Notes: generated from the sequence alone by a model not told the origin. A stretch of 64,000 nt of DNA from Caenorhabditis remanei (GCF_010183535.1 NC_071332.1:16988001-17052000); one strand, 5' to 3'; positions 24,189 through 36,074 are shown, numbered from the stretch's first letter. Made by a program: numbers and translations.

Positions 24189-24993
24189 AAAGTTTTGTGC
24201 GATCTCCGAACTCTCGATTCGAAGTCAGAATCTTTAGATTTTTGATTATAAGTTTGGGGTGCGCGCAAATTGGTACCAGGAAATAATTTTATTTTGTCAA
24301 CTGCACGTTTAGACCGAAAGCTTAATACACATTCTCCTACACAACCAATAACCTTTTGAATCTGAAAATATATCTTTGTCCTACTAAATTTGATTTTCAA
24401 AAATTGAAAATTTAGTGAGTGAGTTTAGTAAAAATCTTGAAATTTTTTCCTGGAGGGGTGGAGCTAAGGTTTGGTCTTCTAATACACGAAAAGTTTTCAA
24501 ATGAGACCAGCTTCCACTTTTCGATACGTTTTAATGAAATTTTTTTAAGAGGTATTTTTACTTTTTACATATAAATCAATGCAGAAAATGGGAGTGGCCT
24601 ATTTTTCATTGTACACACGCCAAGTGGAAAACTAAGTTTCGAGTAGTGACGTCATTATTTTTATCTACCGTAAACCTTCATTTTTAGTTTCCGGTGTTTT
24701 CATTATGACGTCATTTGTGTTGTCAGTAATGCGTGCGCCAATTTCAGCCAACCATATTTTTTCGAAAAAAATAGCAAAAATTATCTTTCTAGTACCTATC
24801 TCCCATCATTTCAAAATATTGCTGACGTTGCTCACCGGGAAATATTGATAAACACCCTCAGGCAAATGTCGATCGATTGTTTTATCAGTTTTTTTTCGAA
24901 TTTTTAGACTATAGAAGTTTTGTTTCTCTACATTTTTTCATTTCTGGTTTCAGTCATGGTTTCAAAATTGTGAGTCGATTTTTTCCTCAAAAA
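24189..24993. other. Intergenic between srw and F-box pseudogene
   Basis: No supported exon. Two TGACGTCA boxes (24644-24651 and 24709-24716) match the CRE/ATF palindrome; function unproven. Confidence 0.5.
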
Positions 24994-25867
24994 ATGCAAG
25001 TTAATATCACTTTTTACAGAACGGAACAATTTTCTCAGCTAACCATCTCAGATGTAACAACTATCTTTGATTTGCCGATTTTATTTATGGAAATGATTTT
25101 ATCGAAATTGGATTTTCGTTCGATGTAAGTCTGAAGTTCAATTTATATTTATATTTTCTCTTATTTTCAGAATGGCTCTTCGAAAATCTTGTCATTCCCT
25201 CCGTAGCTTAATCGATGTAATCAAACCAGATATGCGATTTACTGTTATTAAATTAGAAATTTGCTCTCAAAATGTCAAACTGAAAATGTTATCAACACGT
25301 GGCAATTTTTGGATCCACATAAAATACAAAAATGTGGAAAAGGGGTGTACAGTTTTATTGTACTATAATGGGAATCTTTACGAAACCTTGTTAGAGAATG
25401 AGCATTTTATGAGTGTCTTTTGTGTGGATTTTGGAACTATTCTGTACTTTCAAAAATCAATAATTGAGAAATTCAAAGTACGATTGGACCATCATCCTAA
25501 CTACAGCAATGAATGGGATAGTGAATTGAATATAATATCTGATCCGTTTCTCGTTTGGTTCAGCTCATTGTTGAAATCTCGGTAACAACAATTGAAAGTG
25601 AAAAAGATAGAGTTCGAGATAAGTGCTCCTGCTGAAATTATGTCGATTCTTCCTTTTATCGACTCGAAATCTATTGAGACGATTTGGATAACAAGTGACA
25701 AAGAGACATGGAATGGATTTAAAAAAGATAAGTTGGATATCACAGAAATCGTAGGCTTGGATCATTGGAAAAATGCAAAAGAAGTTGACATTGACCATTT
25801 TTTGCTTCCGGTGTCAAGTCATCATTTCGAGCATTTTGTGAAGGCCAATTTTTTTTTGTATTTATAA
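24994..25867 (+). pseudogene. F-box/FTH (fbxa-type) gene with one in-frame stop
   Basis: Exon 1 starts at 24994 and holds the F-box (LPILFMEMILSKLDF RS), joined across a 46-bp intron to exon 2 (from 25171) with IMALRKSCHSLRSLID. The FTH/DUF38 region follows, with EKGCTVLLYYNG and later the typical WKNAKEVDI segment. A single TAA at 25583-25585 interrupts an otherwise continuous frame; the same frame runs on to a natural stop at 25865-25867. fbxa proteins are substrate adaptors of SCF ubiquitin ligases. A truncated protein would keep the F-box but lose much of the FTH repeat region. It could instead be a strain-specific null allele. Confidence 0.8.
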
Positions 25868-26036
25868 AGTTAGTTAGTTTGCACACATAGTTTCATTTTT
25901 AATTTGATAGCTTATTTCAGAAATAACTCGAATCAAATCATCGTCTCATTGGTTATAACACTAAGATAATTATTTGTGTGTATTTTGTTTTATAATGAAA
26001 ATAAATGTTTTTTTTCTTAATAAGACCGAAAAAAAT

Positions 26037-26120
26037 TCCGTCGAGCCGGATTCGAACCAGCGACCTAAGGATACCCACTGACTCTACAGTCCTCCGCTCT
26101 ACCAACTGAGCTATCGACGG
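26037..26120 (-). tRNA. tRNA-Tyr(GTA) with intron
   Basis: On the minus strand the acceptor stem CCGTCGA (26120-26114) pairs with TCGACGG (26044-26038). The D-arm is TAGCTCAGTTGGTAGAGC, anticodon loop CTGTAGA gives GTA, and the T-loop is GGTTCGAATCC. An intron of about 11 nt sits one base after the anticodon, the usual place in nuclear tRNA-Tyr genes. Confidence 0.93.
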
Positions 26121-26954
26121 CACGGAGAAAACCGTGTGTAATTTGTGACTACATGAAAGAGGGGAAGGGTGATATAATTATCGTTATCAGGGAAAATGCG
26201 GACAGGTAGAAACACAAAAAAAACTATTTTTCAGCTGACATCCATTGTTCTTGACGGCAAAAGATGAATTGTACTAGTCACAAGAAATTATAAACATATA
26301 CAATTTTGACTGTATCTAGATTACTTTCAAAACTAACCAAAATGATACCAAACGAAGCAAACCAGATTACTGAAAAACGTCAGTCTTATCTGTTTTTGTC
26401 TAGAAACGCTTACGTCACCACGGATAAGCCACTGGCAGGGGGGGGGGGGGAATTTGTAAGCTCAAAGTTTGTACCCGCCATACAGTAGTATCTATTGGTA
26501 TTCACAACGGGACCAAAGGAAAACCATCAAAATCTTGTAAGCTTCCATAGCTTTTGCGGAACATGATCTTCGTATAAGTTTTAGTAATATAATAAGACTA
26601 ATCAATGTTGCTGATACACCAAATGATATTAATTTCCGGAACTGCCGGAAATCATAAAATCATTCCATTACTGGGTGCCACAGTAATGCGTATGTGGTTT
26701 CTGTTGGTGGCTGACCATGAAATATAAATAGATTTCCACATGATTACCCTTGAATTTATATTTTCAGACAATACTTTTCTAGAAAAATATTTTTATGAAA
26801 TCCATGGCATCAAAACATCAAAACCATCAAATATACTTTTTATAAGAATTTATTATTGCGTGCCCACTAAGCTGTCTTAACGGATTTGAATCAGAGTTTT
26901 TTGCCTTTTCTAGATCTTCGAATGTATTTCTATTTTGTTTCATTTTTTATTCAA
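26121..26954. other. Intergenic, with a 13-G tract
   Basis: No supported gene. A run of 13 G at 26438-26450 is the main feature. The 60-residue open frame across it is not credible as coding. Confidence 0.5.
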
Positions 26955-27303
26955 ATGCTGGCCTTGACTGATATTCTGTATGATTTATTCCTGTTTTTTA
27001 GTATTCCTATCGTGACTGTGTTTGTAGTCAAGTTAATTGTTTTCTGCTATGAAACCATTTCTTCAAAGTTGGAGGGTATTCGACAAGATGAACGAAAATT
27101 GATAAGGAAAGAGAGTTGGGACATCGAAATGGAGCTGCCAGGTGAATTTAGTCGTGTTTACATTACGATTAACTGATTTTGAAAAAAAACTTTTAGATAT
27201 CACACAATTCACTTGTTCTGAAATCACGATGACATCTGAAATGGAAGATGAATCGGAATCTACAAAAAATGAAGTTTTGAATAATTATTTTTATTTTGAA
27301 TGA
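26955..27303 (+). CDS. Small single-pass membrane protein, unknown function
   Basis: Two exons, 26955-27141 and 27197-27303, joined in phase (CCA G|AT), give 97 residues. Residues about 5-30 are hydrophobic (LYDLFLFFSIPIVTVFVVKLIVF), followed by a charged tail with KLEGIRQDERKLIRKE and an acidic C-terminus (TSEMEDESEST). No family recognised. The start was taken as the ATG just before the membrane helix; an upstream in-frame extension to 26886 is possible. Moderate support: small, but intron phase and composition are coherent. Confidence 0.45.
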
Positions 27304-27564
27304 ATCATTCATACCAACTTTTAGATTGTTATATTCCTTGTGAGATAAATAATCAAGTATGCATAATATTTTGTATCACCCCGTTATCATAGCAACCAAC
27401 TCATGTCAAGCTGAAAAGAAACAAAAATGCCATTCTGCGTCTGAATTTCGTTGCAGGTGTTTTCCTAATATCACCTGCTCTAAAACTTCTGTTTTTTTTA
27501 CAAAAGAAAAACCCTCTACCGTAATCAAATCAGGATGTTAACAAAAATGTTCATTCCACAGAAA

Positions 27565-28872
27565 TCAAATCAAATCGTTATTAGATTTCTCAGAATAAGC
27601 CGGAGGGGCAATCGGGGCAATTTGATTAGCAGATGCTTCCGAGTCCGCTTTCTTACAAACGATCAGTGTAGTCATTTGAATTTGCAGTGGCAACATCAAT
27701 CCAGTAGCTTGAAATCCGTAAATAAGTATCTGAAATGATAATTTGTGTACGAGATAGTTTCAATAGCTACTTACATTGAATGATCTTCTGTGGTCAATAA
27801 TGAAAAGAATTCCAAATGCAACAATAATCATCTGAAGTTTGAAATTAAAATACTTTTGATTTGTAAACCTGACCATAATCAATGAAGATATAACCACTCC
27901 TTGAACAAACATCAAACGTCGAAGCGGATTTTCAGAGATTGGCTTTTCATTGGAGCTGATCTTCATAATAATTGAATAGAGAGTTGCCATAGGTACCATG
28001 AGGTAGATGATTGCGGAGATAATCTGAACTTTGAAACTGTTATGTTTGTTATTCAATAATTCACTCGCCATTCCGACTATCTGTGACACAAACACATTTT
28101 CCATTGTTAGTCCAGGAGTTGCCATTTCCTGATAAATATGGACAACGTCGTAGATAATAAGAGCCGGCATGAGTAAAAAGTCTCTTGCTATAAAAATCAG
28201 ATACAGCTTTTTGATCCAACTTCTCTTGACACGTTGCTCATGTTCAATATGTTTCTCCTTCAAGTCATCTTTGTTCTTGCATAGTCCAACAAGTTCATAA
28301 GCGATTGTCACCAGATAGACTTGAGTGAAAAGCTGGACGATGTAGCAACAAACAAAGCAAATTATAGCCAAGACGAAAGCAACAAGCCTGAAACATAACG
28401 TCTTCTGAACCTTTCCTGAATTCCAACTTACAACAGCGGCCACATTTTTATGTTGAAATTCACAAATGCGAAACCAAGAATCGGCCCAATGATAAACATT
28501 GAACCAACGTATCCCACGTAATAGGTTCTGATAACATGGTAGGAGTGGTTGATGATCGGGAACTCGGCGAACTGAAATAGTTTTTAATCAATAATAATTA
28601 CGAGAATTGTCTCTAACCTTCATCCAATTTTCACGGTTACCTCGATGACGGCGGAGGAACGATGGGATCAAGCCTAACGATAGCAGAAAGATGATCATGA
28701 AGAACAAACCAAGAATGATCAGAATTGTTAACAAGGGAACAATCATATCGTTCAATTGTTCCATATACTCGGCAAGGGCATCTTCAGAACCATTGGTGGT
28801 GTTAAGAGATAACATGCCACTGCTAAGTTTGGTATTTCCTATTAGGAAGTCCATACCTTCGCTCCCTTCCAT
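27565..28872 (-). CDS. Seven-pass membrane protein of unassigned nematode family
   Basis: Six exons from MEGSEGMDFLIGN (28872) to a TGA at 27567-27565. About seven hydrophobic segments are visible: LTILIILGLFFMIIFLLSLG; VGSMFIIGPILGFAFVNF; VAFVLAIICFVCCYIVQLF; IFIARDFLLMPALIIYDVV; IISAIIYLMVPMATLYSI; FVQGVVISSLIMV; IIVAFGILFIID. The N-terminus has N-linked sites (NTTNGS). The C-terminus contains PPAY, a WW-domain (Nedd4-type) docking motif. Junctions at 28618, 28443, 27868 and 27772 have GT/AG ends and keep frame. It may be a diverged serpentine receptor; I cannot place it in a named class. Confidence 0.65.
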
Positions 28873-29720
28873 GAAGGAAGCTAGAGTGGCAAAAACTTAC
28901 CGAAGAAACAAAGTTTTATAGATGCATTGCACCTGCCCCGGTGACCGGTCAGAGAGGCGGAGCTTGTGTGTGCTCAGGACAATGTTTATTCCGAGCAGAC
29001 TACATATGTTTCTGGTATCTTGGCAACAACTAGAACACAATGTTTCTTGCACATAGAGATAAGAGGAGCACCTGTTTCTTACTGGCAACATTGATCACAC
29101 AGCGTTTCGGAATGCTAGAACATTCAGGAAATACAAAACACGCAAAAACTTCCTGGTTGGAAATGTATATGTGGTTTGAAGGGTCTTCTGATTAACAAAA
29201 TCTTTTATGTAAAAGAATGTTCTCCTCATAATTATTGTTGCGATGACTGTCAAATCGTAAAAAATACATTTTTTGCTAAGCCATACTGAACAAGAAGTTG
29301 AAAGTTTTGTTTATCACAAAATGTCTGAAAATTAGATTTCCGAGAGTTTTTTTTTGAATACGACATGCACAGCATTAGAATATTTCAAAATCGCATAGTC
29401 CAAAGGATCAATATCATTTGCCTTCCTACTATTTCGGAGATCGTGAAAGATAAGTACAAAGAACTACGTCGTCTTGCTAGTTACACACGTACGAAAAGTG
29501 ATCAGTGTGTTCGGATTACTTTTGGACTTACAATTTATTAGCTCTATTTAATTTAGCGGGCCGAAAGTGAAAATAACGGGCCCAAATCAAAATAGAGGGC
29601 CGAGGTCAAAAAAGTGGGTAGTAAAGGAAAAAATGAAACAGCTGGGAATCAGAGAGAATAATTTTTTTGCACCCGCTATAATCAAACAGATGCGGAACGT
29701 TTTATCTGTTAAATGTTCTT

Positions 29721-29838
29721 TTATTCACTAGAAAATACGAAAACGGAAAATTATCCGGAAAGAATAAGATACAATCAAACAAGGTACCCGCTATCCAAAC
29801 TACATTCACTTCCTTCCATAAAACGGATGCGATTGTAG
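29721..29838 (+). repeat. Direct repeat, copy 1
   Basis: TTATTCACTAGAAAATACGA... to ...GGATGCGATTGTAG, about 95% identical to 30148-30266. Similarity resumes further right at 29909-29970. Confidence 0.85.
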
Positions 29839-30147
29839 ATTATCCGTTTTGATCTATTCTTCGTGAGTTCATAAGTTTAATTAAATAGGAGCAAAGCAAC
29901 TAAACTTCCACTCAAAATTCTATATTTTTGTCTGAAAATGGGTTGAATCCAACCGGACACTTACCGATGCAACTAAGCTCTGATCTTGAATCACCAGACG
30001 CTAGAACTAGTTTTCATCCTTTACAGATATTCACTCCTTCCTGTTGTTTTTGAAAAATGAATGGATACCAAAATACACCATCAAAGATAGTCATTTTCCT
30101 CTGAAAATAACTGAAGTTGATAACCTTTTGAGCGGTATAGTGTTTGT

Positions 30148-30266
30148 TTATTCACTAGAAAATACGAAAACGGAAAATAATCCAGAGAGAATAAGATACA
30201 ATCAAACAAGGTGCCCGCTATCCAAACTACATTCACTTCCTTCCATAAAACGGATGCGATTGTAGA
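30148..30266 (+). repeat. Direct repeat, copy 2
   Basis: Second copy of the 29721 segment; its right-hand continuation (30298-30350) is interrupted by the hAT-like element at 30351. Confidence 0.85.
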
Positions 30267-30350
30267 GACAACAAACTAAAAACATCGACTAAAATTTCCA
30301 CTCAGAATTCTATATTCTTCTCTGAAAGTGGGTTGAACAAAGCCGGACAC

Positions 30351-30911
30351 CAGAGATGTTGGGAAGTGAAAATTTTCTTATCCGGAAGTCGGAAGTCGGA
30401 AGTTGGAAGTGATTTTTCTTATCAGGAAGTCGGAAGTCGGAAGTCGGAAGTAAAATTTCTTATCCGGAAGTCGGAAGTCGGAAGTCGGAAGTAAAATTTC
30501 TTATCCGGAAGTCGGAAGTCGGAAGTCGGAAGTGAAAAAACGCCCGGAAGTCGGAAGTCGGAAGTCGGAAGTCGGAAGTAGGAATTAGATTTTTTCGCAA
30601 ATATTCAAAAACCCCAAGAGAAAAACCATAAAATTGCCGAAAATCAGTGGAAAATTAGTTTTTGGCTGAAGAAAATCTTATTTTCTGTCCTTCTAGACAA
30701 TTTTTCCATGTATTTCTGCGAAATTTACTTTTCCGAAATTTCACCGTTATGTAATGACAGAAGTCGGAAGTAAAATTCCTTATCCGGAAGTCGGAAGTCG
30801 GAAGTCGGAAGTGAAATTTCTTATCCGGAAGTCGGAAGTCGGAAGTTGGAAGTGAAAAAAACCCGGAAGTCGGAAGTCGGAAGTCGGAAGTCGGAATTCC
30901 CAACAACACTG
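30351..30911. mobile_element. hAT-type MITE with GGAAGTC minisatellite
   Basis: 561 bp. Ends are CAGAGATGTTGGGAA and, inverted, CAGTGTTGTTGGGAA (13 of 15 identical), matching the CAGNG start of hAT elements. The flanking 8-bp CCGGACAC (30343-30350 and 30912-30919) is the hAT-size target duplication. The interior is mostly blocks of 3-5 GGAAGTC units separated by TTCTTATCC linkers. No transposase. Confidence 0.88.
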
Positions 30912-31294
30912 CCGGACACTTGAACCAGTGAAACACCGAGTCGACTAGAAATAGTTTTGATCCTTTCAAAAAACAACATCTTCATGTCATTTCTAAATAT
31001 TGGATGGATACTTCAAAACTTTTTTCATGAAATTTGTCCGGAATCATCGATTTTGTATATTTTACAACTTTTGAGTTCTAGATTCAGTCACTATCGATTT
31101 TTATACTGATCTTTTGAAAATGTCATTGACTACACCGTTTTCGTATTCAACGTCGTTCTCGTTCGATAGAAAAGATAACAATCTTCGAAAATCGGTACGG
31201 TGGAATCGGCGTTGTATCGTCCTTCAGAATTCTTCATTTTTGATGTTCTGATCTTTTCAAATACTTTTTATTTTCTTTAGCTACTCCAGATCGT
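30912..31294. other. Upstream flank of the nuclear receptor gene
   Basis: No exon supported; the TTTCTTTAG at 31273-31281 just before the start could be a trans-splice acceptor. Confidence 0.45.
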
Positions 31295-33176
31295 ATGGCA
31301 ATATGTTCTCAGAATCTTGAAGTGCCTTCACCCGAGCTTGTCTGTCAAGTATGTGGATTACCTGGTCATGGTCCACACTTTGGAGTTGTCACCTGTAGAC
31401 CCTGTGCTGCGTTTTTTAGGTACCGTATTTATGGATTTTCTTCTATAAAAATTTATTTCAGAAGATGTGTAGTGCTTGATCTGAAATACAACTGTTTGAA
31501 GAATAAGAGCAAATGTGTCTTGGACAAAATTCGAAGGTACATACATATAATTATAGTAATACGGTAGTTGAAGCACACCTATAATTAAAAGCACACCCCT
31601 TTGAGAAGTAGAAGCACATGTGCTTCTATCACAGTATTTACGGTAAATTGAGTGATTACATCTATGGATTCATTTCAGAACTGCTTGTCGTGACTGCAGA
31701 TTCAAAAAATGTGTAAAAGTTGGGATGACGGCGAATAGTTAGTTTACATAGTTTATTTTTAGAAAAAAAAAATTTTCAGATGTTCAGTATTATCGAGATA
31801 TTCACCCTGCAGATGGTCCAGAAAAGAATAAAGATTATTATGAGACTCTTTCAAGTAAAAGTTCGGTGACAACAGAGGTAAGGACAGTGAAGTGACTTTA
31901 ATCAATAAAATTTGATTCTTTTCTAGAACCAATTATACCGAAAATCGATTTTATGTGATATCAATTTCGATAGCATTCAAGATGAAGTGCTTAAAGTATT
32001 TCAGTCGAATATGCCTCCCCTTGAAAGCGGATTCTTAGCTTCACTGAGCCCACTCCAGAAGTTTACAGAAGGCCTCCACCTGATTCGAACCACTCAAAGA
32101 ACAACAGCTATCCAGTTTAAAAATCGATTTCACAAAGGAATTGCAACTCATAATTGGAAGAGACAAGCTAGGAATGTAGCAGTTTTGATGATGCATTCCG
32201 TCGCGTTTCGGAATCTAAACCTAGAAGAGAAGCAGCAAAAGTTTAGGATGTATTGGAAAAGTGTCTACAGGTTGGAAAGGATTCAGATGTCTGTGCAGGT
32301 TTTTGGAGAGGAGTGTGTCAGGAAGAAGTTACTGGTTGTGAGCCACGATAGAGCTATCCAACTAAGCCGCTTGTCTCTAGTTTTCGACGGGAACACGGAA
32401 GATACAGTGGAGTTAGCATTACGGTAAGTATTTCCCAACATGAGTTTTATTCTTAAATGCTTAAAATTACTTTCAGAAGCTACAAAACACATGCTGAACG
32501 ATGTATAGAAGATGTAGCAAGGCCATTGAGCCAGTTGAAATTAAGTTCCAAAGAAACGGCGTTTTTAATACTGAATTTTGTGATGCAGATAGGTAAGTGA
32601 ATTTAAGTTTTATTTTTCAGTACACGGTCTCTCACACAGCAAAAAAAAACTTCAAAGGTAAGGAATTGACTTTTTTTACAGAAAAACAGATTTTCAGAAA
32701 AATGAGATTTTCTGTAATTTCATCCAATATTTATATTTTTAAATTGTAACAGTTTTAGACCATCCTCAAGTACAATAAGTGCGATTCTTATCGTAAAATG
32801 TTTTCTGTCTAAAATATTTTACTCGATTTTTTGAAAATCTGTTTTTTCTGCAACAAAAAAGTCAATTTCCAACCAAAACTCACGTTTTCTGGCTCATTAC
32901 ATAAATAATTTTGATTTCTAGAATTCTGATGGATGAGAACTTTTAAAATTTTGCTGTGTGGCAGACTGTGCAGTAGAATACCCAAAAGTTGTGTTTGCAG
33001 AATCCGAGAATAACGAGGATTTTCTGGATGATATATCGAATGATCTTCATGAATACTACCAGGAGAAAGGGATAGTGTGCTATGCAGAAAGGATCTTAAA
33101 AATTATGAAAATTGTGTTTGCAATGATACGGATACATTATGATGATCTCAGTGGAAGCTTTATGAAAAATAATTAA
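31295..33176 (+). CDS. Nuclear hormone receptor, nematode supplementary type
   Basis: Seven exons. Exons 1-3 encode a C4 zinc-finger DNA-binding domain: CQVCGLPGHGPHFGVVTCRPC (first finger), AAFFRR P-box region, then CLKNKSKC...CRDCRFKKC (second finger) and KVGMTA. Exon 5 (31927-32424) and exons 6-7 form the ligand-binding domain, with FTEGLHLIRTTQR and LMMHSVAFRNLN, ending at 33176. Upstream ATG at 31295 follows a likely trans-splice site. The protein is predicted to act as a ligand- or partner-regulated transcription factor in the nucleus. The last intron (about 32593-32963) contains a MITE whose right end overlaps the splice acceptor. It is convergent with, and similar to, the receptor at 33293-34827, suggesting an inverted duplication. 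Confidence 0.85.
32627..32973. mobile_element. MITE in nuclear-receptor intron
   Basis: Left end CACGGTCTCTCACACAGCAA and right end (inverted) CACAGTCTGCCACACAGCAA are alike. Internal arms GGAATTGACTTTTTT...ACAGATTTTCA also pair with the right side (GAAAATCTG...AAGTCAATTTCC). No ORF. Exact outer limits are uncertain by several bases. Confidence 0.6.
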
Positions 33177-33292
33177 TTCAAATTTATTTATTATTGAAAC
33201 TGGTATAAAGTATTTGAAATAGTAATACAATTGTATTATTACAGTATAGAAATTGAGATACAATTAAATTGAGATGATTATAGGTACACGGG

Positions 33293-34827
33293 TCAATAAA
33301 TACAACCAGTTGGTTTATTGGTTATTCCCAACTTTGAATTCTTGGTGTTCGTTATGAAACCACCGCCTCGATCTTCGTAATGAATTTTCTTCATTGCAAT
33401 GATTATCCCCATCATCTTTGCAATTCGCTGAGCATAATTTACCACTTCATTTTTCTGGTAATACTTGTGAAGGTCATCGGCAATGCTATCACGGAACTGG
33501 TCGCAGATTTCTAGAGATTCCCCTTTGATACTTTCTTCTGTAATTAAATTAAAATTAAAATTTGGAATAATGGGTTATCAAATAAACCATTATGCAGTAC
33601 AAACATTAGTATAAGGAATGCAACTTCCTCGATAGATGGGTACAACTGGCTTAACGGCTTGGCCACTTCTTCAACACATCTCTCGGCAAACGTTTTGTAA
33701 TCTCTGAAAACCAAATTTTTCTCAAAAACGGTTTTTTTGGAAAAAAAAATGTGGAAATCTCACTCTAGTGATAGCCTGGAATCATTCTCGGACATCCCTT
33801 CAATATCAAAGAACAATGAATCCAGATGGATGGCTCGTTCGCAGGAAATTGCTAGCTTCTGGAACAACGGAAATTTTAAATATTAAAAAAAAAGAAAGAG
33901 TTATCGGTTACCTTCTCACTGACACACTTGCCTCCAAAAATTTCAGTGGACATTTGAATCCGTTCCAATCGATAAATATTCTTCCAAACTGTCTTATAAA
34001 TTCTAGAAGCTTCTGTCAGCGGGAGAGTTCTGAAAGCCATTGAGTGCATTGTAAGCATTGCTGTCCGTTTCGCCTGCGCTCTCCAATGAGGGACAAGTGT
34101 TTCCATGGTCAAACGATTCTCGAATTTGATTTCATCCTTTTCCTGTGACTTTCTTATTAGTCGCAGACCCTCGACGAATCTATATAGGGGAGTTAAGGAG
34201 GTAAAATATCCGTGAGTAAGGGATGGGGTATCCGACATAAAAACTTCATGCATATCTTTATAGAGATTGTCGTACTGTATTTCGGACAGAATGGATTTGG
34301 TGTAGAGTTTGTCCTGGAAAATGCAATTGCGCTCTACTGCAAAATGATGGAAATCTTACTTGAATTTTCACGACAGGCATCAAAGACGTGCTTGCCTTAT
34401 TGGAACAAATGGTATCCTCCTCGCTCTTCAAATTTTGCGTCTTTACATTCTTCATCCGAATATTGTTTGAGTGAGCATCGCGGTTGAGTTGGACGTCTGG
34501 AGCACAAATAGATTATAAGAAACTGAAAATATAAAAACTCACTTTCCGCTGTCATCCCCACTTGCACACACTTTTTGAATCTACACTGCCGACAGGAATT
34601 CCTCCGAACATTAATCAAATTACACTTCTCCTTGTCTTGCAGACATACATAATCGAGATTAAGGACTACAAATCTTCCGAAATATTTATTATTAAATTAT
34701 GACCTGAAAACCTGAAAAATTACCTGAAAAAAGCAGCACAAGGTCTGCAAGTCATGACTCCGAAATGCATGCCATGGGCTGGGAGTTTGCATACTTTGCA
34801 CATTTGTTGATCTGGTGGCATATCCAT
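33293..34827 (-). CDS. Nuclear hormone receptor, nematode supplementary type
   Basis: Starts [19 protein letters not shown] at 34827. The DNA-binding domain has CRPCAAFFR and a second finger with CLQDKEKC...CRQCRFKKC followed by VQVGMTAE. The ligand-binding domain includes [13 protein letters not shown] and [14 protein letters not shown]; the last exon ends TNKPTGCIY with a stop at 33293. The penultimate intron is GTTTATTTG to TTACAG (about 33590-33540), and phases agree. It ends 116 bp from its convergent paralogue at 31295-33176. Predicted nuclear transcription factor; ligand and targets unknown. Confidence 0.82.
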
Positions 34828-34939
34828 TTTTTCTCTGAAATTTTCATTTCACTTAAGAAATAAAATAAAATTATACGAATGACAGATCAAGACTAAACTA
34901 ACATTTCGGTTTCGTTTAAATAAAATGTGATAGGATATA

Positions 34940-36074
34940 CAGTAGCGAGCATAAGTGAGTATACCTCCACTCTTTCATGTGAAACAAGTCCGTTTTGCAT
35001 AAACTTTTTTTTCAAAGATAGCTGAAACATTCAGCAATACGAAAATCAGTTTTTTGAAATAGTTCGAATTCTGATTTTTTTGATAATCGATTTTTCCTGA
35101 TCGTGATTTGAAAATTCGAAAAAAACTTTTTTGTTTTTCTCTTGGAGTTATTGAGTTTTTGATGTCAAAATGTTGGAAAACACTCAAATAAACAAAAAAT
35201 TATGTTAAATTAGTTTTTCAAACCCTAAGCATCGTGCTTGAGCTCCAGAAGTCAAAAGTGGCGCCCTCGGGAAAACCTTCATAACTTATTAAAAAATTAT
35301 TCAAATTAGTCGAAACATGTACCAAAAGACGTGTTTTGAGTTTTTCTACAAACCAACCTCAAAAATCAAAATTTTAGAAAAAATACTTTTTCAATTTTTT
35401 TTCATTGAAAAAATTTTTAATTCCGATTTTTCCTAGATTTTCGATATTGTCTGGCTATAAAACGGACATACCTTTCAAAATGTGCATGTGAAGTGCTTTA
35501 TCAAGCATAATGAGATACATTTTTGAGTTTTTTGTTCGTTTTATAGCCAGAAAATATCGTAGATCTAGGAAAAATTGGAATTAAAAAATTTTTCAAAGAA
35601 AAAAAATTGAAAAATTATTTTTTCTAAAATTTTGATTTTTTGATGTTGGTTTGTAGAAAAACTCAAAACACGTCTTTTGGTACATGTTTCGACTAATTAG
35701 AATAATTTCTTGATGAGTTATGAAGGTTTTCCCGAGGGCGCTACTTTTGACTTCTGGAGCTCTAGCACGATGCTTAGGGTTTGAAAAACTAATTTAACAT
35801 AATTTTTTGTTTATTTGAGTGTTTTCCATCATTTTGACATCAAAAACTCAATAACTTCAAGAGAAAAATAAAAAGTTTTTTTTTCGAATTTCAAATCACG
35901 GTCAGGAAAAATTGATTATCGATAAAATTAAAAATGTTAACTTCTTCAAAAAACGTATTTTCTGATTGCTGAATGCTTCAGCTATCTTTGAAAAAAAAGT
36001 TTATGCAAAACGAACTTGTTTCAGCTGAGATACACATGAAAGAGTGGTGGTATACTCACTTATGCTCGCTACTG
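34940..36074. mobile_element. Palindromic Tc1/mariner-type foldback element
   Basis: Ends CAGTAGCGAGCATAAGTGAG and its inverse, flanked by TA (34938-34939, 36075-36076). Two arms of about 560 bp mirror each other around 35507 (for example GAGGGCGCCACTTTTGACTT against its inverse). Size 1135 bp, no transposase. Confidence 0.9.

Larger units (their letters stand above)
28873..30350. other. Intergenic with a duplicated segment and ORF remnant
   Basis: About 29364-29540 (+) reads as a conserved-looking 58-codon remnant (RIFQNRIVQRINIICLPTIS...), probably part of an old transposon. From 29721 to 30350 a segment of about 250 bp is duplicated (see repeat entries). Confidence 0.45.

Noticed and set aside
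30655..30969. Minus frame rich in SDFRLPTSDF repeats
   Set aside because: Translation of the GGAAGTC satellite inside a hAT-type element.
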